Source: Planctomycetota bacterium (GTDB taxonomy: Bacteria; Planctomycetota; Planctomycetia; Gemmatales; Gemmataceae). From it: a stretch of DNA of 55,085 nt. The position numbers and the translations under genes are program-made. The DNA lies in contig JAKBCS010000015.1 of assembly GCA_021807595.1 (NCBI GenBank), positions 1-55,085 of the forward strand, written 5' to 3'. Positions 26,255 to 35,556 of the stretch are shown here, in pieces; the first letter of the stretch is position 1; every line of letters begins with the position of its first letter. The notes beneath the pieces are model-generated. The model made no database searches. It had not been told where the DNA came from and was given only the letters and a program-made list of their open reading frames with translations.

Positions 26255-29200
26255 TTACAGACCTTGTACGATCTCCGGTGTGTAGGTGATCGGCACGCCG
26301 TTGGGATCGCTGAACTGAAGCGTCACGAAGAGAAAGTTCCACCAACCCGGACTCCACGAACCGTTCGCGGAGACGATGTTAATATAGGGACTGCCGTTGT
26401 AGGTACCGCTGGCATTCGTCAAGGTCACGCCGGTAGGCAAGCCAGTTAGAACCAAGGCGACCGGCCCGGTGATGGTCGTGCGCGTCTTGTTGATGAGGAG
26501 GAGCAACTGGAAGTAATGGCCCTTGCCATCGTCGAAGTCGGGGATGATGGGCGTTTTGAGCATCGCGACTTCGTTGGTGATGACATTGAACGGCGTTCCC
26601 ACCGTCGCACTCAACGCGACGCTTGCATTGCCGATTTGAGAACCCGTTTGGGTCGTCGCAACGGTGGCGGTATTCTGTATCGTCGTGCCGCCGGACACCG
26701 TGGCATTGACTTGGACGACCAAGGTGAAGGTGACGGACGCGCCGCCCGCGAGCGAGGTGGTGGAAGCGGTCACGGTTCCCGTCTGGCCGACGGTGGGAAC
26801 CGTCGGGGTCCATCCGCTCGGAGCCGTTAAGGAAACGAACGTGGTGTTGGTCGGCAGTATATCGGTCAGGGTCAGATCGCTGATGGCGAACTGGCCGGGG
26901 TTCGTGACGGTAAAGGTGTAGGTAATGTCACCGCCAGCCTGGACATTGGTGGGAGTGACGGTCCCGGAGATGTTCAACCCAGGTTGGTATTCGTCCGCGC
27001 CGATATCGATCTTGCTGCTCACCGACCGTGCGTAGCCGCGTTCATCGGTGGTGTTGGCGGACGTGGTGTTTTCGTAGGTGGCGATGGCCGAGAGCGCGGC
27101 GGTATCCCCCGCTCCGATAACGGCGCTGCCGCTGGTCGGAAGCATGGTCAACGTGGGACCGCCGTAATTGGCTAACGAGCCAAGTCCGGGATTCAAGGGG
27201 CTTGCAGCTGTCCCGATCTGATCGCCGCTGCTGGTGGTAAACGTGGCTCCACTGCCATTGCCGATGAAGTCGTGATCGCTGGACGCGATCGTTCCGAGAA
27301 TGTCGTTGGGCGAAGTGAAAACCGTATCGAGGGCAACGATTGTGTTTTCCAGCGCGACCGAATCGGTAGCGTTGGGATTGTTGTACAGTCCACCCGCTTG
27401 CGCGGCGTAAGTGCTGCCGCTGGTTCCCACCGTGGTGCCACTGCCACCTTGGTTCACAATGACGCCGTTGGCGGCAATGGTGTCGTTGAGAATCGTCGCG
27501 GTTCCCCCAGAGAGATACAGGCCGCCTCCCTGCCCCGTGCCGCTGTTGACGCCACCCGCTCCCCCGACGCCAGTCTTGCCTCCGTTGCCTCCCAAGGCGA
27601 CGTTAAGGGCGTTTCCAGCCAAGGTGTCATTGACGAGGGTAAGGGTGCTGGAACCGGCGAACAATCCGCCCCCCTGTGCCGTGCCGCTGGTCGTGGCCGA
27701 GGTTCCCACGCCGCCGGCACCTCCCGCTCCCACCCCACTTCCGTTCCCGCCAAAATCGACTTTGATGAGATTGTCGGCGAGGGTCGAGTTGATAGCTTTC
27801 AGCGTCGAAGTCCCGCTGCTATAGACGCCACCGCCAAAACCGCTGCCGGCGTTCCCGCCCGCTCCACCCGCCCCGCCCGGAGCGCCGTTTCCGCCGAAAC
27901 CGATGGTCGTGGTGTTGTTGGAAACACTGGTATCCAACATCGAGATGGAACTCGTTGAGCTGGCATAGAGTCCGGCTCCTTCGCCGATGCCGCCCGATCC
28001 TCCCGTGCCCGCAATTCCGTTGGGCTTGCCGCTGTTGCCCACGCCGGCATTTCCGCCATTGTCGACCGACAGGCTGTTGCCTACGAGAGTGGAACTGGTC
28101 AGGCTGATGGTGCTTCCTGTGGCATAGAGACCGCCGCCCTGCGCGGTGTTCAGTCCCCCACCGTTGGCCCCATTCCCTCCGGTCTGCACAAACTTGGTCG
28201 TCTTGAGGGCGTTGGCACCATTGCCGCCGTTGCCGACTTGAATTCCATTATTGGTAATCGTGGCTCCCGTGCCGTTTAATGTGGAACTCAGCACATAAAG
28301 TCCCGCACCTTGCGCAAGCCCTCCACTCCCGCCTACGTGTCCATTCATTGGATAGAGCCCAGAGGCGGTATAATTTTTAGGTGCATTTGCATCGCCAGCT
28401 CCTCCGTCGTTCGTTTGCAAGAGGTTGCTATCGATGGTCGAATTGGAAAGAGTGACGGCCGAGGTCATGTTCTCGATTGCCACCCCTCCCCCCTTCGCAG
28501 CTCCGGGAGCAACAACGACGGGATTGAACCCAGCTGCTTTGTAGTCGTTGTACTGAACTGGCCCCCCTAGGCCTCCACTCACAACGTTATTTGTCACACT
28601 ACTCCCGTTTTCGATCGTGAGTGAACCATTCGCGGCAAAAAGTCCCCCTCCCGTCGCCGAGCCGCCAACGCCGTTCGTTCCCGAAGCATAGAAACTGAGA
28701 TTTGTCTTTTCGTAATTGCTGAAGGCACCACCTGTTCCCCCCGGACCTCCGATACTGGAATTTGCGGAAAGAGTGACATTGAGAATCAGGGCTGCTCCTG
28801 TAGCGGCGATTCCGCCTCCGATTGCGTCGGTGCCTGCTCCACCGAGGCCAGAATGGATTGGAGTTTTGGAGACGTTGTTGGTCGACTTACCCGCCCTGCC
28901 TCCTCTACCACCCGTTTGACCGAGAGCTTGATTGTTCTCAACGACAGAAGCGCTTTGAATCGTGAGAGTACCCCCGTTGACGAAGACACCGCCACCCTGA
29001 AGGACTCCAGGATTGCCCGCATTGCCTCCAGCACCACCGACCAAACCTGAACCTCCCGCTCCGGCATCACCGGGTCCAACGGCGAGGATGTGGTCGTACA
29101 CCACGCTGACTCCGGTGAGCGTCACGGTGTTATTGCCCAAAAAGGCTGCGCCGCCTCCCTCCGAATTGGGATCGTTGCCTGCGGCTCCTCCCGCTCCTCC

Positions 29201-31369
29201 CGTGCCGTTGATGGCAGCGCCACCCTTACCCCCCCCTCCGCCGTTTGCCGACGGAGTCCCCTCCTGATTGTAGCTAAGCGAACTTGAGGTGATGTTAACG
29301 GTGAGATTATTGCCGCTGACGCAGAGTCCGCCGCCGATCAAGGCTCCGCCGGTTCCGCCCGCGCCACCCGCTCCGCCGACACCATTCGCGGCCGCATTGG
29401 TCGCGCCTGGTCCGCCAGCTCCGGCCAAGCCACTCGCGGAAAGGTTGGACTGGACTTGTACCGAGTTCAAAGTGACATTTCCACCAGCGGTATACACACC
29501 CGCGCCTTCGACACTTCCACCGTTTCCTCCGGCACCCCCATTAAGGATTGTTGAGATGCCCGCGCCACCCGCACCGCCCGTGCCACCGTTCAACTTGTTC
29601 CCGTTGAATTGAGCGTTGCCAGTGAGCGTGACGCTGCCGCCCTGCGAGTAGAGGCCGCCACCCAGAGCGCTGCCACCTGCACCGCCCGCACCGCCCGCAC
29701 CGCCGGTTCCGCCCGCTCCGGCAGTCGCTTGATTCGTGTTGAGAACGGTTGCGCCATTGATTTGAACCGCGGTTTTGGTTGCAAAAACAGCTCCGCCAGC
29801 AGCCTGGCCCCCTTGTCCACCGACGTTGCCCTGCCCGCCAGAACCACCGGTACCAGCCAAAACGATGTTCGTCACCAATTGGGAACTGCCGTTTATCTGG
29901 AAGGTAGTTAAATTGGCCGCATAGATCGCCCCGCCCTCGGCTGCTCCGCCCACTCCACCCGCTCCGCCCACACCGCCAGTGGCTGCGGCTCCGCCACTCC
30001 CTCCACCGGCAGATATCGCACCATTCGATGACAGAATAGCTCCATTGCCAACGGTGAGCGAGCCACCTTGAGCATAAATACCCGCCCCCTGTGCATTTCC
30101 GGCAGCACCGCCGACGCCTCCGTTGAGATGATTCGCCGTTCCGGCTACTCCGGTCCCACCGTTGCCGGAGATGAGGAAATTGTTTCGGAACGAGCCGCCC
30201 GAAACCGTCAGCGTCGCGTTGTTCGCATAAATCCCTCCACCCTGAGCGCTGCCACCCGCGCCGCCCGACAGGCCGTTTCCGCCGAAAGCACCGTTGCCGC
30301 TGATCGAGCAATTCGTCGCTTTGACCGTGCCGCCGCTCACGAACAGGCCGATGCCTTGTGCCGAACCTCCACTGCTGCCTCCCTTGACGCTGTTGGCAAC
30401 CCCGATCGACGTTTGTTTCGTTAGGGCGTTGTTGGAATTGGAGTGCTTAATGACTTTAGTGCCGATGAAATCTTTGTTGAGATCGAGGGTGGCTCCATTC
30501 GAGTAAATAGCTCCGCCTTGAGCATTTCCACCCGTGCCTCCCGTGGCGGGAGATCCGCCTGTGGCATAATTGGCAGCGAAGGTTCCGTTCGACACTTTCA
30601 CCGTTCCACCGGTGACATACAGCCCCGCACCCTGACCGGCTCCGCCGACGCCTCCCGTTGCCTTGTTCGAGTTCCCGAAGGTCGATTGTTTGGTAATGGC
30701 GAAGGTGGAGTTGTAGTATTTAGTAACCTTTTTCCCCACGATGTCTTTGCTGAGCGACAGGGTTCCGCCGTTGGAATAGATCGCACCCCCCTGCCCGTTC
30801 TCGCTCGCCCCGCCGACCGCTTGATTGCCGCCGATCACGTCCGTAGTCAGCGTTACGCTTCCACCGTTGTTGAGGATCGCGCCGCCTTGAGCCGTGGCTC
30901 CGCTCGCCAACCCTCCCGTCAGTGTGAGGTTGTCCACCGTCAGCCCCGCACCGGAGCCTACGTCGAACAGACGTCCGAACGATGCCGCGTTCAACTTCGA
31001 GCCATTGCCGAGTACGGTAAGATTGGTTGCCGAGATGACCGGCAAGACGTTCGCGCCGTTGGTCGTGTTGTTCGCGGCGGTGAACGTATAGGTGCTATTA
31101 GCGGCCAGGCTGATCGTGTCGGCGATGCCGTTAACGCTATCGGTGTTGGCTCGATTGATGGCACCCACCAAACTGTAATATCCCGTCGGCGGAGTCCCAT
31201 TAACGTCGCCGACTCCGTTCGTCGCATCGACTTGAAGCGTCGAGGGTACGATGCGATCTTCAAGATGGTCGAGCATTAGGCACACCCGACGCCGTTGACG
31301 CCGAGTTTGCTTCGAAGAGGAGGGTTTGGATTTACCGAAAAGCGAGCGACGAAGGGATGCAAGCCACAT
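26255..31369 (-). CDS. Giant glycine-rich beta-helix surface protein with LExRxxPS N terminus and DUF11
   Basis: This 1704-residue protein has no classical signal peptide but a basic N terminus followed by MLDHLEDRIVPSTLQVD, the LExRxxPS signature of planctomycete exported proteins (about residues 31-47). A long right-handed beta-helix region (about 60-1400) has about 24 turns with the core GGG(L/I/A)(Y/F)xxxG and T/S-rich strands, separated by Gly-rich linkers. A DUF11-type beta-sandwich comes next (about 1465-1575, ISGTVTPTNVQAGGDITYTF), then a C-terminal domain of unknown type ending PEIVQGL. Two adjacent turns near residues 202-235 and 293-326 share a KDxxGxKVxK insertion. It is likely a cell-surface or secreted adhesin-like protein. 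The ATG at 31369 has AGGAA upstream. Confidence 0.88.
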   Translation of the reverse strand: MWLASLRRSLFGKSKPSSSKQTRRQRRRVCLMLDHLEDRIVPSTLQVDATNGVGDVNGTPPTGYYSLVGAINRANTDSVNGIADTISLAANSTYTFTAANNTTNGANVLPVISATNLTVLGNGSKLNAASFGRLFDVGSGAGLTVDNLTLTGGLASGATAQGGAILNNGGSVTLTTDVIGGNQAVGGASENGQGGAIYSNGGTLSLSKDIVGKKVTKYYNSTFAITKQSTFGNSNKATGGVGGAGQGAGLYVTGGTVKVSNGTFAANYATGGSPATGGTGGNAQGGAIYSNGATLDLNKDFIGTKVIKHSNSNNALTKQTSIGVANSVKGGSSGGSAQGIGLFVSGGTVKATNCSISGNGAFGGNGLSGGAGGSAQGGGIYANNATLTVSGGSFRNNFLISGNGGTGVAGTANHLNGGVGGAAGNAQGAGIYAQGGSLTVGNGAILSSNGAISAGGGSGGAAATGGVGGAGGVGGAAEGGAIYAANLTTFQINGSSQLVTNIVLAGTGGSGGQGNVGGQGGQAAGGAVFATKTAVQINGATVLNTNQATAGAGGTGGAGGAGGAGGSALGGGLYSQGGSVTLTGNAQFNGNKLNGGTGGAGGAGISTILNGGAGGNGGSVEGAGVYTAGGNVTLNSVQVQSNLSASGLAGAGGPGATNAAANGVGGAGGAGGTGGALIGGGLCVSGNNLTVNITSSSLSYNQEGTPSANGGGGGKGGAAINGTGGAGGAAGNDPNSEGGGAAFLGNNTVTLTGVSVVYDHILAVGPGDAGAGGSGLVGGAGGNAGNPGVLQGGGVFVNGGTLTIQSASVVENNQALGQTGGRGGRAGKSTNNVSKTPIHSGLGGAGTDAIGGGIAATGAALILNVTLSANSSIGGPGGTGGAFSNYEKTNLSFYASGTNGVGGSATGGGLFAANGSLTIENGSSVTNNVVSGGLGGPVQYNDYKAAGFNPVVVAPGAAKGGGVAIENMTSAVTLSNSTIDSNLLQTNDGGAGDANAPKNYTASGLYPMNGHVGGSGGLAQGAGLYVLSSTLNGTGATITNNGIQVGNGGNGANALKTTKFVQTGGNGANGGGLNTAQGGGLYATGSTISLTSSTLVGNSLSVDNGGNAGVGNSGKPNGIAGTGGSGGIGEGAGLYASSTSSISMLDTSVSNNTTTIGFGGNGAPGGAGGAGGNAGSGFGGGVYSSGTSTLKAINSTLADNLIKVDFGGNGSGVGAGGAGGVGTSATTSGTAQGGGLFAGSSTLTLVNDTLAGNALNVALGGNGGKTGVGGAGGVNSGTGQGGGLYLSGGTATILNDTIAANGVIVNQGGSGTTVGTSGSTYAAQAGGLYNNPNATDSVALENTIVALDTVFTSPNDILGTIASSDHDFIGNGSGATFTTSSGDQIGTAASPLNPGLGSLANYGGPTLTMLPTSGSAVIGAGDTAALSAIATYENTTSANTTDERGYARSVSSKIDIGADEYQPGLNISGTVTPTNVQAGGDITYTFTVTNPGQFAISDLTLTDILPTNTTFVSLTAPSGWTPTVPTVGQTGTVTASTTSLAGGASVTFTLVVQVNATVSGGTTIQNTATVATTQTGSQIGNASVALSATVGTPFNVITNEVAMLKTPIIPDFDDGKGHYFQLLLLINKTRTTITGPVALVLTGLPTGVTLTNASGTYNGSPYINIVSANGSWSPGWWNFLFVTLQFSDPNGVPITYTPEIVQGL

Positions 31370-31693
31370 GGTGAAGGGGTTCCTATCGGAAGATTGAAAC
31401 GGGTCCAAGTGCAATACGTCCGCTAAGCTACACTGCTCGAGACGGCGAATCTTTTGCGAATCGATACAATCGTTAAGCAAGCCAGGAGTTGATCGACATA
31501 CTCCCAGCAACTTTGGAAGTGGATGACCGGAGCGACCGCTTTCTTCGGTGATCCAGGAGGCGAGGAAGTTAAGCTCAGAGTTTAGATGCGAATTTTCGGC
31601 TTGTCAAGTCGATTGCCGGTGAAAAATGGATACTTTTCGATTATTATTGTGGAAGCATAATTGGATTGCTGGAAAACGGAGGGATTCGATCTC
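31370..31693. other. Divergent intergenic region between the beta-helix gene and the CNNM-type gene
   Basis: This 324-base region is AT-richer than its surroundings and must hold the promoters of two outward-facing genes. I see no repeat or RNA gene, and no unambiguous -35/-10 pair. Confidence 0.4.
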
Positions 31694-32848
31694 GTGTTCT
31701 CCAATTTGACTAGCAACGATCGTTGGTGGTTGGACGCGGCGGGACTGTTGTTAATTCCCGCGCTGGTGGTGTTGAACGGTCTGTTCGTAGCGGCAGAGTT
31801 CGCCCTGGTCTCGGTGCGGAAGACGCGCGTTGAGGAGTTGGTGGAACGCGGCATCAAGTCGGCGCGCTCGGTGGAGTCGGCGCTGCGGCATCTCGATCGC
31901 TCGATCGCGGCGACACAGCTGGGCATCACCCTGGCGAGCATTGGGTTGGGCTTCGTCGGCGAGCCGACCCTGGCTCGATTGCTGCGTCCCTTGGCCGATT
32001 ATCTTCCCGCAACTTGGCGCGGCGCTGCCACCGACTCGCTTGCAACACTGCTGGCGTTTCTCGTCATCACCTACCTGCATGTGGCGTTCGGCGAGTTGAT
32101 TCCCAAGACGTTGGCTCTACAAACCGCCGACCGCGCGTCACTTTGGCTGTCTGGGCCGCTGAATGTGTTTGCCCGGCTAAGCCGGCCGCTGCTTCTGATG
32201 ATGAGCGGCACGTCCAACTTCGTGGTCCGTCTGCTCGGGTACCAACCCGCCTCCGGGGAGGAGATGGTTCACTCGGTCGAAGAGTTGAAGCTCCTCATTG
32301 AGGACAGCGAAGAAGCGGGCGTTCTCGACGCCGACCAGGCCGAGTTCGTACAGAATGTCTTCCGACTATCGAATAAGCACATCCGCGATTGCATGGTGCC
32401 GCGCGACAAGATGGCCGCACTGGAATTGAATGCGCCGCCGGATCAGGTTTTGGAGGCCGTCCGCTCCGGTGCGCATACGCGCATGCCCGTCTACGAAGCC
32501 GACCTCGACAACATCGCCGGCATTGTCAACACGAAAGACCTCTTTTATCTTTTTAGTCTCAAGGGGATCGTCGTTTTGCAAGACGCCATGTATCCGCCGT
32601 TGTTTCTCAAGCCCGACGAGAGCATGGCCAATGCCCTGCGCCTGTTCCGCCGCGCCCGCCGACCGATGGCTTTGGTGCGCGACGACCACAACGCGATCCT
32701 GGGACTTATCACCTTGGAAGACATAATCGAGGAGATCGTGGGCGACATTGAGGACGAACACGACCGCCCCACGCCGAAACTGCCGCGCGGTCGGGGCATC
32801 GGCATCTCGGTCATTACAAAATTGAGAGATTCTAATAGCGGAAAATAA
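31694..32848 (+). CDS. CNNM/CorC (DUF21-CBS) hemolysin-family membrane transporter
   Basis: This 384-residue protein has a DUF21 transmembrane domain (about 10-190) with VLNGLFVAAEFALVSVRKTRVEEL and ITYLHVAFGELIPKTLALQ, the polar core of CNNM/CorC Mg/divalent-cation transporters. A CBS pair follows (about 210-365), from MVPRDKMAALELNAPP to LGLITLEDIIEEIVGDIEDE. The usual C-terminal CorC/HlyC domain is absent, so it is a short form. The GTG at 31694 is chosen for its GGAGGG at 31678-31683; an in-frame TTG upstream (31661) lacks one. Its last 17 bases overlap the convergent gene at 32832. Confidence 0.85.
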   Translation: MFSNLTSNDRWWLDAAGLLLIPALVVLNGLFVAAEFALVSVRKTRVEELVERGIKSARSVESALRHLDRSIAATQLGITLASIGLGFVGEPTLARLLRPLADYLPATWRGAATDSLATLLAFLVITYLHVAFGELIPKTLALQTADRASLWLSGPLNVFARLSRPLLLMMSGTSNFVVRLLGYQPASGEEMVHSVEELKLLIEDSEEAGVLDADQAEFVQNVFRLSNKHIRDCMVPRDKMAALELNAPPDQVLEAVRSGAHTRMPVYEADLDNIAGIVNTKDLFYLFSLKGIVVLQDAMYPPLFLKPDESMANALRLFRRARRPMALVRDDHNAILGLITLEDIIEEIVGDIEDEHDRPTPKLPRGRGIGISVITKLRDSNSGK

Positions 32849-34151
32849 TATCGAAGGTCAATGTGTAGTCGTTGATTTCCTTTTGTTTGAGCAACGGCCA
32901 CGACACCGCCGCGCCAAATTGGATGTTCTCGTTCAATTTGAATCGCATGCCGGGGGATATATTGAGATAATCGCGGCCGCCCACGTCCTTCGATCCGAAG
33001 TTCACAAGATCCAATCCCTCGAAGCCGAAGCCGGGTACGTTGGCGTTGCCGCCGCGCGTGTAGTGGAAATAGCTCATTTCAACGAACGGGAAAAAACGAT
33101 TCATGTTGACGACGTTATAATCCCAATGCAGATTCAAATAGTAATACTCAGAACGATTGTTATCGACGGCGAAGTTGAATCCGGTCGTACCCATTAAGTT
33201 CGTGCTGCCCCAACCGGCCGGCAGCGTGAAGTTCTTTGCCGCCGACACGAACGGCGCGATGCCGAGCGTGCCGGTGTTTTGAAACACTTTCTGCGACCCC
33301 GCCGGTATCTGGAAGAGGACGCCGCCGGCCACCACCGTCTTCCAGTCCTCCGAGCGGAGAAAGGTGTACTTGGGCATCAGACCCACCTGAGCGAAGCCCG
33401 TACTTTGGCTGAACGCACCGGGAGGACCGGCTCCCGGATCGAACGGATTGAGCGTCATGAACCCCAATTCGTTGACCGTCATCGACAGCCGCTCGGTGAA
33501 TGCCAATCGCGCTTGCAGACCGTAAAACTCGGTATTGCCGCCCCGAAAGATCGGATTGGTATTGGGCGCGCCGGCGTAGATGAACAGCGGTTTGATTTCG
33601 GTCAACGCCCGCGGATCTTCAAACAAAAACGGATTGGTGACGGGAGAGGCCATGTAATCGAACGAATGATCGCTCTGGAAGAGACAACGTCCCGAAGCGC
33701 TGACGCGCTCGCTGCCTCCGCTGGAAAAGTAATCCTTGCAGCGATCCCAAAACGAGTGCTGCAACGGTTTGTCGATGACTACCCCCTGGTTGACGGGCGC
33801 GTCTCCGAACAACGGCGGAGCGATAGGGCTGCCACCTTGGGGCGGCAAGGGAGATTCAGGCGGTTGCAAGGCGATATGCGTGATCGGCTGGTCCGAAGCC
33901 GGAGGCGTGCCGTTGGGAGATTCGAACGACACGCGCGCAAACGGAGTTGGCATCGGCTCCGTGGCCTCGTGCGCCACCGAGCTACCATCCGCGGAGCGAG
34001 GCGATTCGAGGACCACGGCGGATTGAGCGGCACTGATGGGCGAGGGAGGGATCTCATCCACCGCCCGCCACGGTTCCTCGGCGGCAACCGTGACGGCAGA
34101 AAATAACATCACGGCCAAGGCCGCGATCCACAGGGGGTATCGCACGGTCAT
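32832..34151 (-). CDS. Putative outer-membrane beta-barrel protein
   Basis: This 439-residue protein has a signal peptide (1-24, LAVMLFSAVTVAA), a Pro/Ser/Glu-rich N-terminal segment (25-130), then a region (about 170-439) of alternating aromatic and hydrophobic strands. Examples are FGLQARLAFTERLSMTVN-like repeats with loop segments SQSTGFAQVGLMPKYTFLR and NLHWDYNVVNMNRFFPFVEM. It ends with an aromatic residue in FDIIFRY, the typical end of outer-membrane barrels. It could be a porin-like channel or lipid-related protein. It overlaps the CNNM-type gene tail to tail by 17 bases. No family is confidently recognised. Confidence 0.75.
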   Translation of the reverse strand: MTVRYPLWIAALAVMLFSAVTVAAEEPWRAVDEIPPSPISAAQSAVVLESPRSADGSSVAHEATEPMPTPFARVSFESPNGTPPASDQPITHIALQPPESPLPPQGGSPIAPPLFGDAPVNQGVVIDKPLQHSFWDRCKDYFSSGGSERVSASGRCLFQSDHSFDYMASPVTNPFLFEDPRALTEIKPLFIYAGAPNTNPIFRGGNTEFYGLQARLAFTERLSMTVNELGFMTLNPFDPGAGPPGAFSQSTGFAQVGLMPKYTFLRSEDWKTVVAGGVLFQIPAGSQKVFQNTGTLGIAPFVSAAKNFTLPAGWGSTNLMGTTGFNFAVDNNRSEYYYLNLHWDYNVVNMNRFFPFVEMSYFHYTRGGNANVPGFGFEGLDLVNFGSKDVGGRDYLNISPGMRFKLNENIQFGAAVSWPLLKQKEINDYTLTFDIIFRY

Positions 34152-34191
34152 GGTGTCACCTTCCTTTTCCCCGAATCGCAGTGCGGCGCTA

Positions 34192-34225
34192 CTCCCCGCT
34201 CTCCTGAGGACAGGCGAGAGGGGAG
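34192..34225. repeat. REP-like palindrome, variant copy 4
   Basis: The arms are CTCCCCGCTCTCC and GGCGAGAGGGGAG (two mismatches) with loop TGAGGACA, a variant of the TGAGTAC loop. It lies between the barrel gene and the surface protein that ends at 34246, where it could help terminate transcription. Confidence 0.55.
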
Positions 34226-34245
34226 AAGTCGAGCGTCTCGTGCCG

Positions 34246-35556
34246 TTATCCTAACGATTGCCAGCCGTCTCCCAGCAGCGAGCGTTTGCTGAGACCCAAC
34301 GAGGGATCGGTGGGTGTCGCCGGATCGGAAGGCGTGGGCGCGGAGGGCGCGATCGTTGTCCCCGAAGTCGGCGTGGTGGTTCCTGAAGTCGGTCCAACGC
34401 TCGGTGCTGAGGTGGGAACCAGGCCGAAGTCGTAGCACATGGCATCCCCGCCTTGAGGCAGCGCCAAGATCAGCTGACCGTTCGAGACCGTGCCGCCGAG
34501 GCTGCCCACCGTCGCCGCTCCCGCCGTGAACTGCGAGGGGATCGGTTGATCGCTCAACGAATAGATTCCCGGTTGAAGGCCCGTAAAGCTGTAGGTTCCA
34601 TTGGCGGCGGTCGTGGTCGTTTCCGACACCATCTGTTGCGTCAAGGTGATGCCGCTCAGCGTTACCGTCGCGCTGCCGACCCCCGTATCGCTGGTCTGGT
34701 ACTGTCCGGCATTGCCCGCGTCGTTATAGACAATGCCCGTGATAGTTGCGGGGCCAGTAGGCGGCGCGCAAGGTGCGGTTGACGGCGGCGTTGTGGTAGG
34801 AGGAGGAGTCGTAGTCGGCGTCGTAGCTGGAGTGTAGTTATATATCACCGTCGCCACGCCGGACCCTTGCGACGCAATTTGGACTTGTTGATTTCCCGAG
34901 CCGGAAACTGTGGAGGAGGATTGAGCGCTCTCGGTCAACGAGACGTTGCCGGTGCCTTCCCACGCCGACAGATTGTTCGTCAGCGTGACCGACTGCTGCG
35001 CTGACGCCGATTGTGAGCCGAAATCGTGGCCGCTGGTTCCGCCGTAGTCGAGCGTACCGTCGAATGCCGACAACGACGTATTCTCGCTGAGCGTCGGTGT
35101 CGCGGAAAGGAGACTGCTGCCTCCCGGTCCTAACAACGACAGGTTGCCGTTGACCTGCGCGTTCACCGTGCTGGACGAGGCATCGAGATTCTCGACTTTC
35201 ACATCGCTACTGAGTGTGCCGTTAAACTGAATCTGCACGCTGTTGAGTGTGCCCAGAGACGGATTGAACTGAGCCGCCGATTGCGTCTGCGTGCCCCCGG
35301 TCACAAACGGGGTAAAGTTGGCCGTGACCTGTTGCGTTTGGGTCGCGGCGTTCGCTGTGGCGGTGGTTGTGGGTGTGGTGGTCGTACTCGCGGTGGCACT
35401 GTACAGCAACGAATTGATGCTGCCTATGCCGGGTGTGACGCTCGGCATCCAACGCTCTTCCAACGCTTCCAGCATCGGAGCGCCGTGGGACTTTGATTTC
35501 GCTCGGAGTTTGCAGCGCCCGGTGCGATTGAGAAGCCGGAACAAAGAAACAAACAT
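34246..35556 (-). CDS. Planctomycete surface protein with LEERWMPS signature and SdrD-B-like domain
   Basis: This 436-residue protein has a basic N terminus, then the LExRxxPS signature in LEALEERWMPSVTPG (about residues 29-43). A Thr/Ser/Gln-rich region follows (about 50-265) that looks like repetitive extracellular sequence, with a Pro/Thr linker. Next is an SdrD-B/prealbumin-like domain (about 280-385, TITGIVYNDAGNAGQY through NGTYSFTGLQPGIYSL), and then a Thr/Pro tail. Like the giant protein it has no ordinary signal peptide. The ATG at 35556 has GGAGG 12 bases upstream. It is probably secreted or surface-bound; its partner is unknown. Confidence 0.8.
   Translation of the reverse strand: MFVSLFRLLNRTGRCKLRAKSKSHGAPMLEALEERWMPSVTPGIGSINSLLYSATASTTTTPTTTATANAATQTQQVTANFTPFVTGGTQTQSAAQFNPSLGTLNSVQIQFNGTLSSDVKVENLDASSSTVNAQVNGNLSLLGPGGSSLLSATPTLSENTSLSAFDGTLDYGGTSGHDFGSQSASAQQSVTLTNNLSAWEGTGNVSLTESAQSSSTVSGSGNQQVQIASQGSGVATVIYNYTPATTPTTTPPPTTTPPSTAPCAPPTGPATITGIVYNDAGNAGQYQTSDTGVGSATVTLSGITLTQQMVSETTTTAANGTYSFTGLQPGIYSLSDQPIPSQFTAGAATVGSLGGTVSNGQLILALPQGGDAMCYDFGLVPTSAPSVGPTSGTTTPTSGTTIAPSAPTPSDPATPTDPSLGLSKRSLLGDGWQSLG

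Noticed and set aside
26255-31369. Repeats in the beta-helix gene considered as a CRISPR or tandem-repeat array
   Set aside because: The repeat is at the protein level (Gly-rich turns of varying length) with diverged DNA, in one long open frame. There are no constant direct repeats with spacers.
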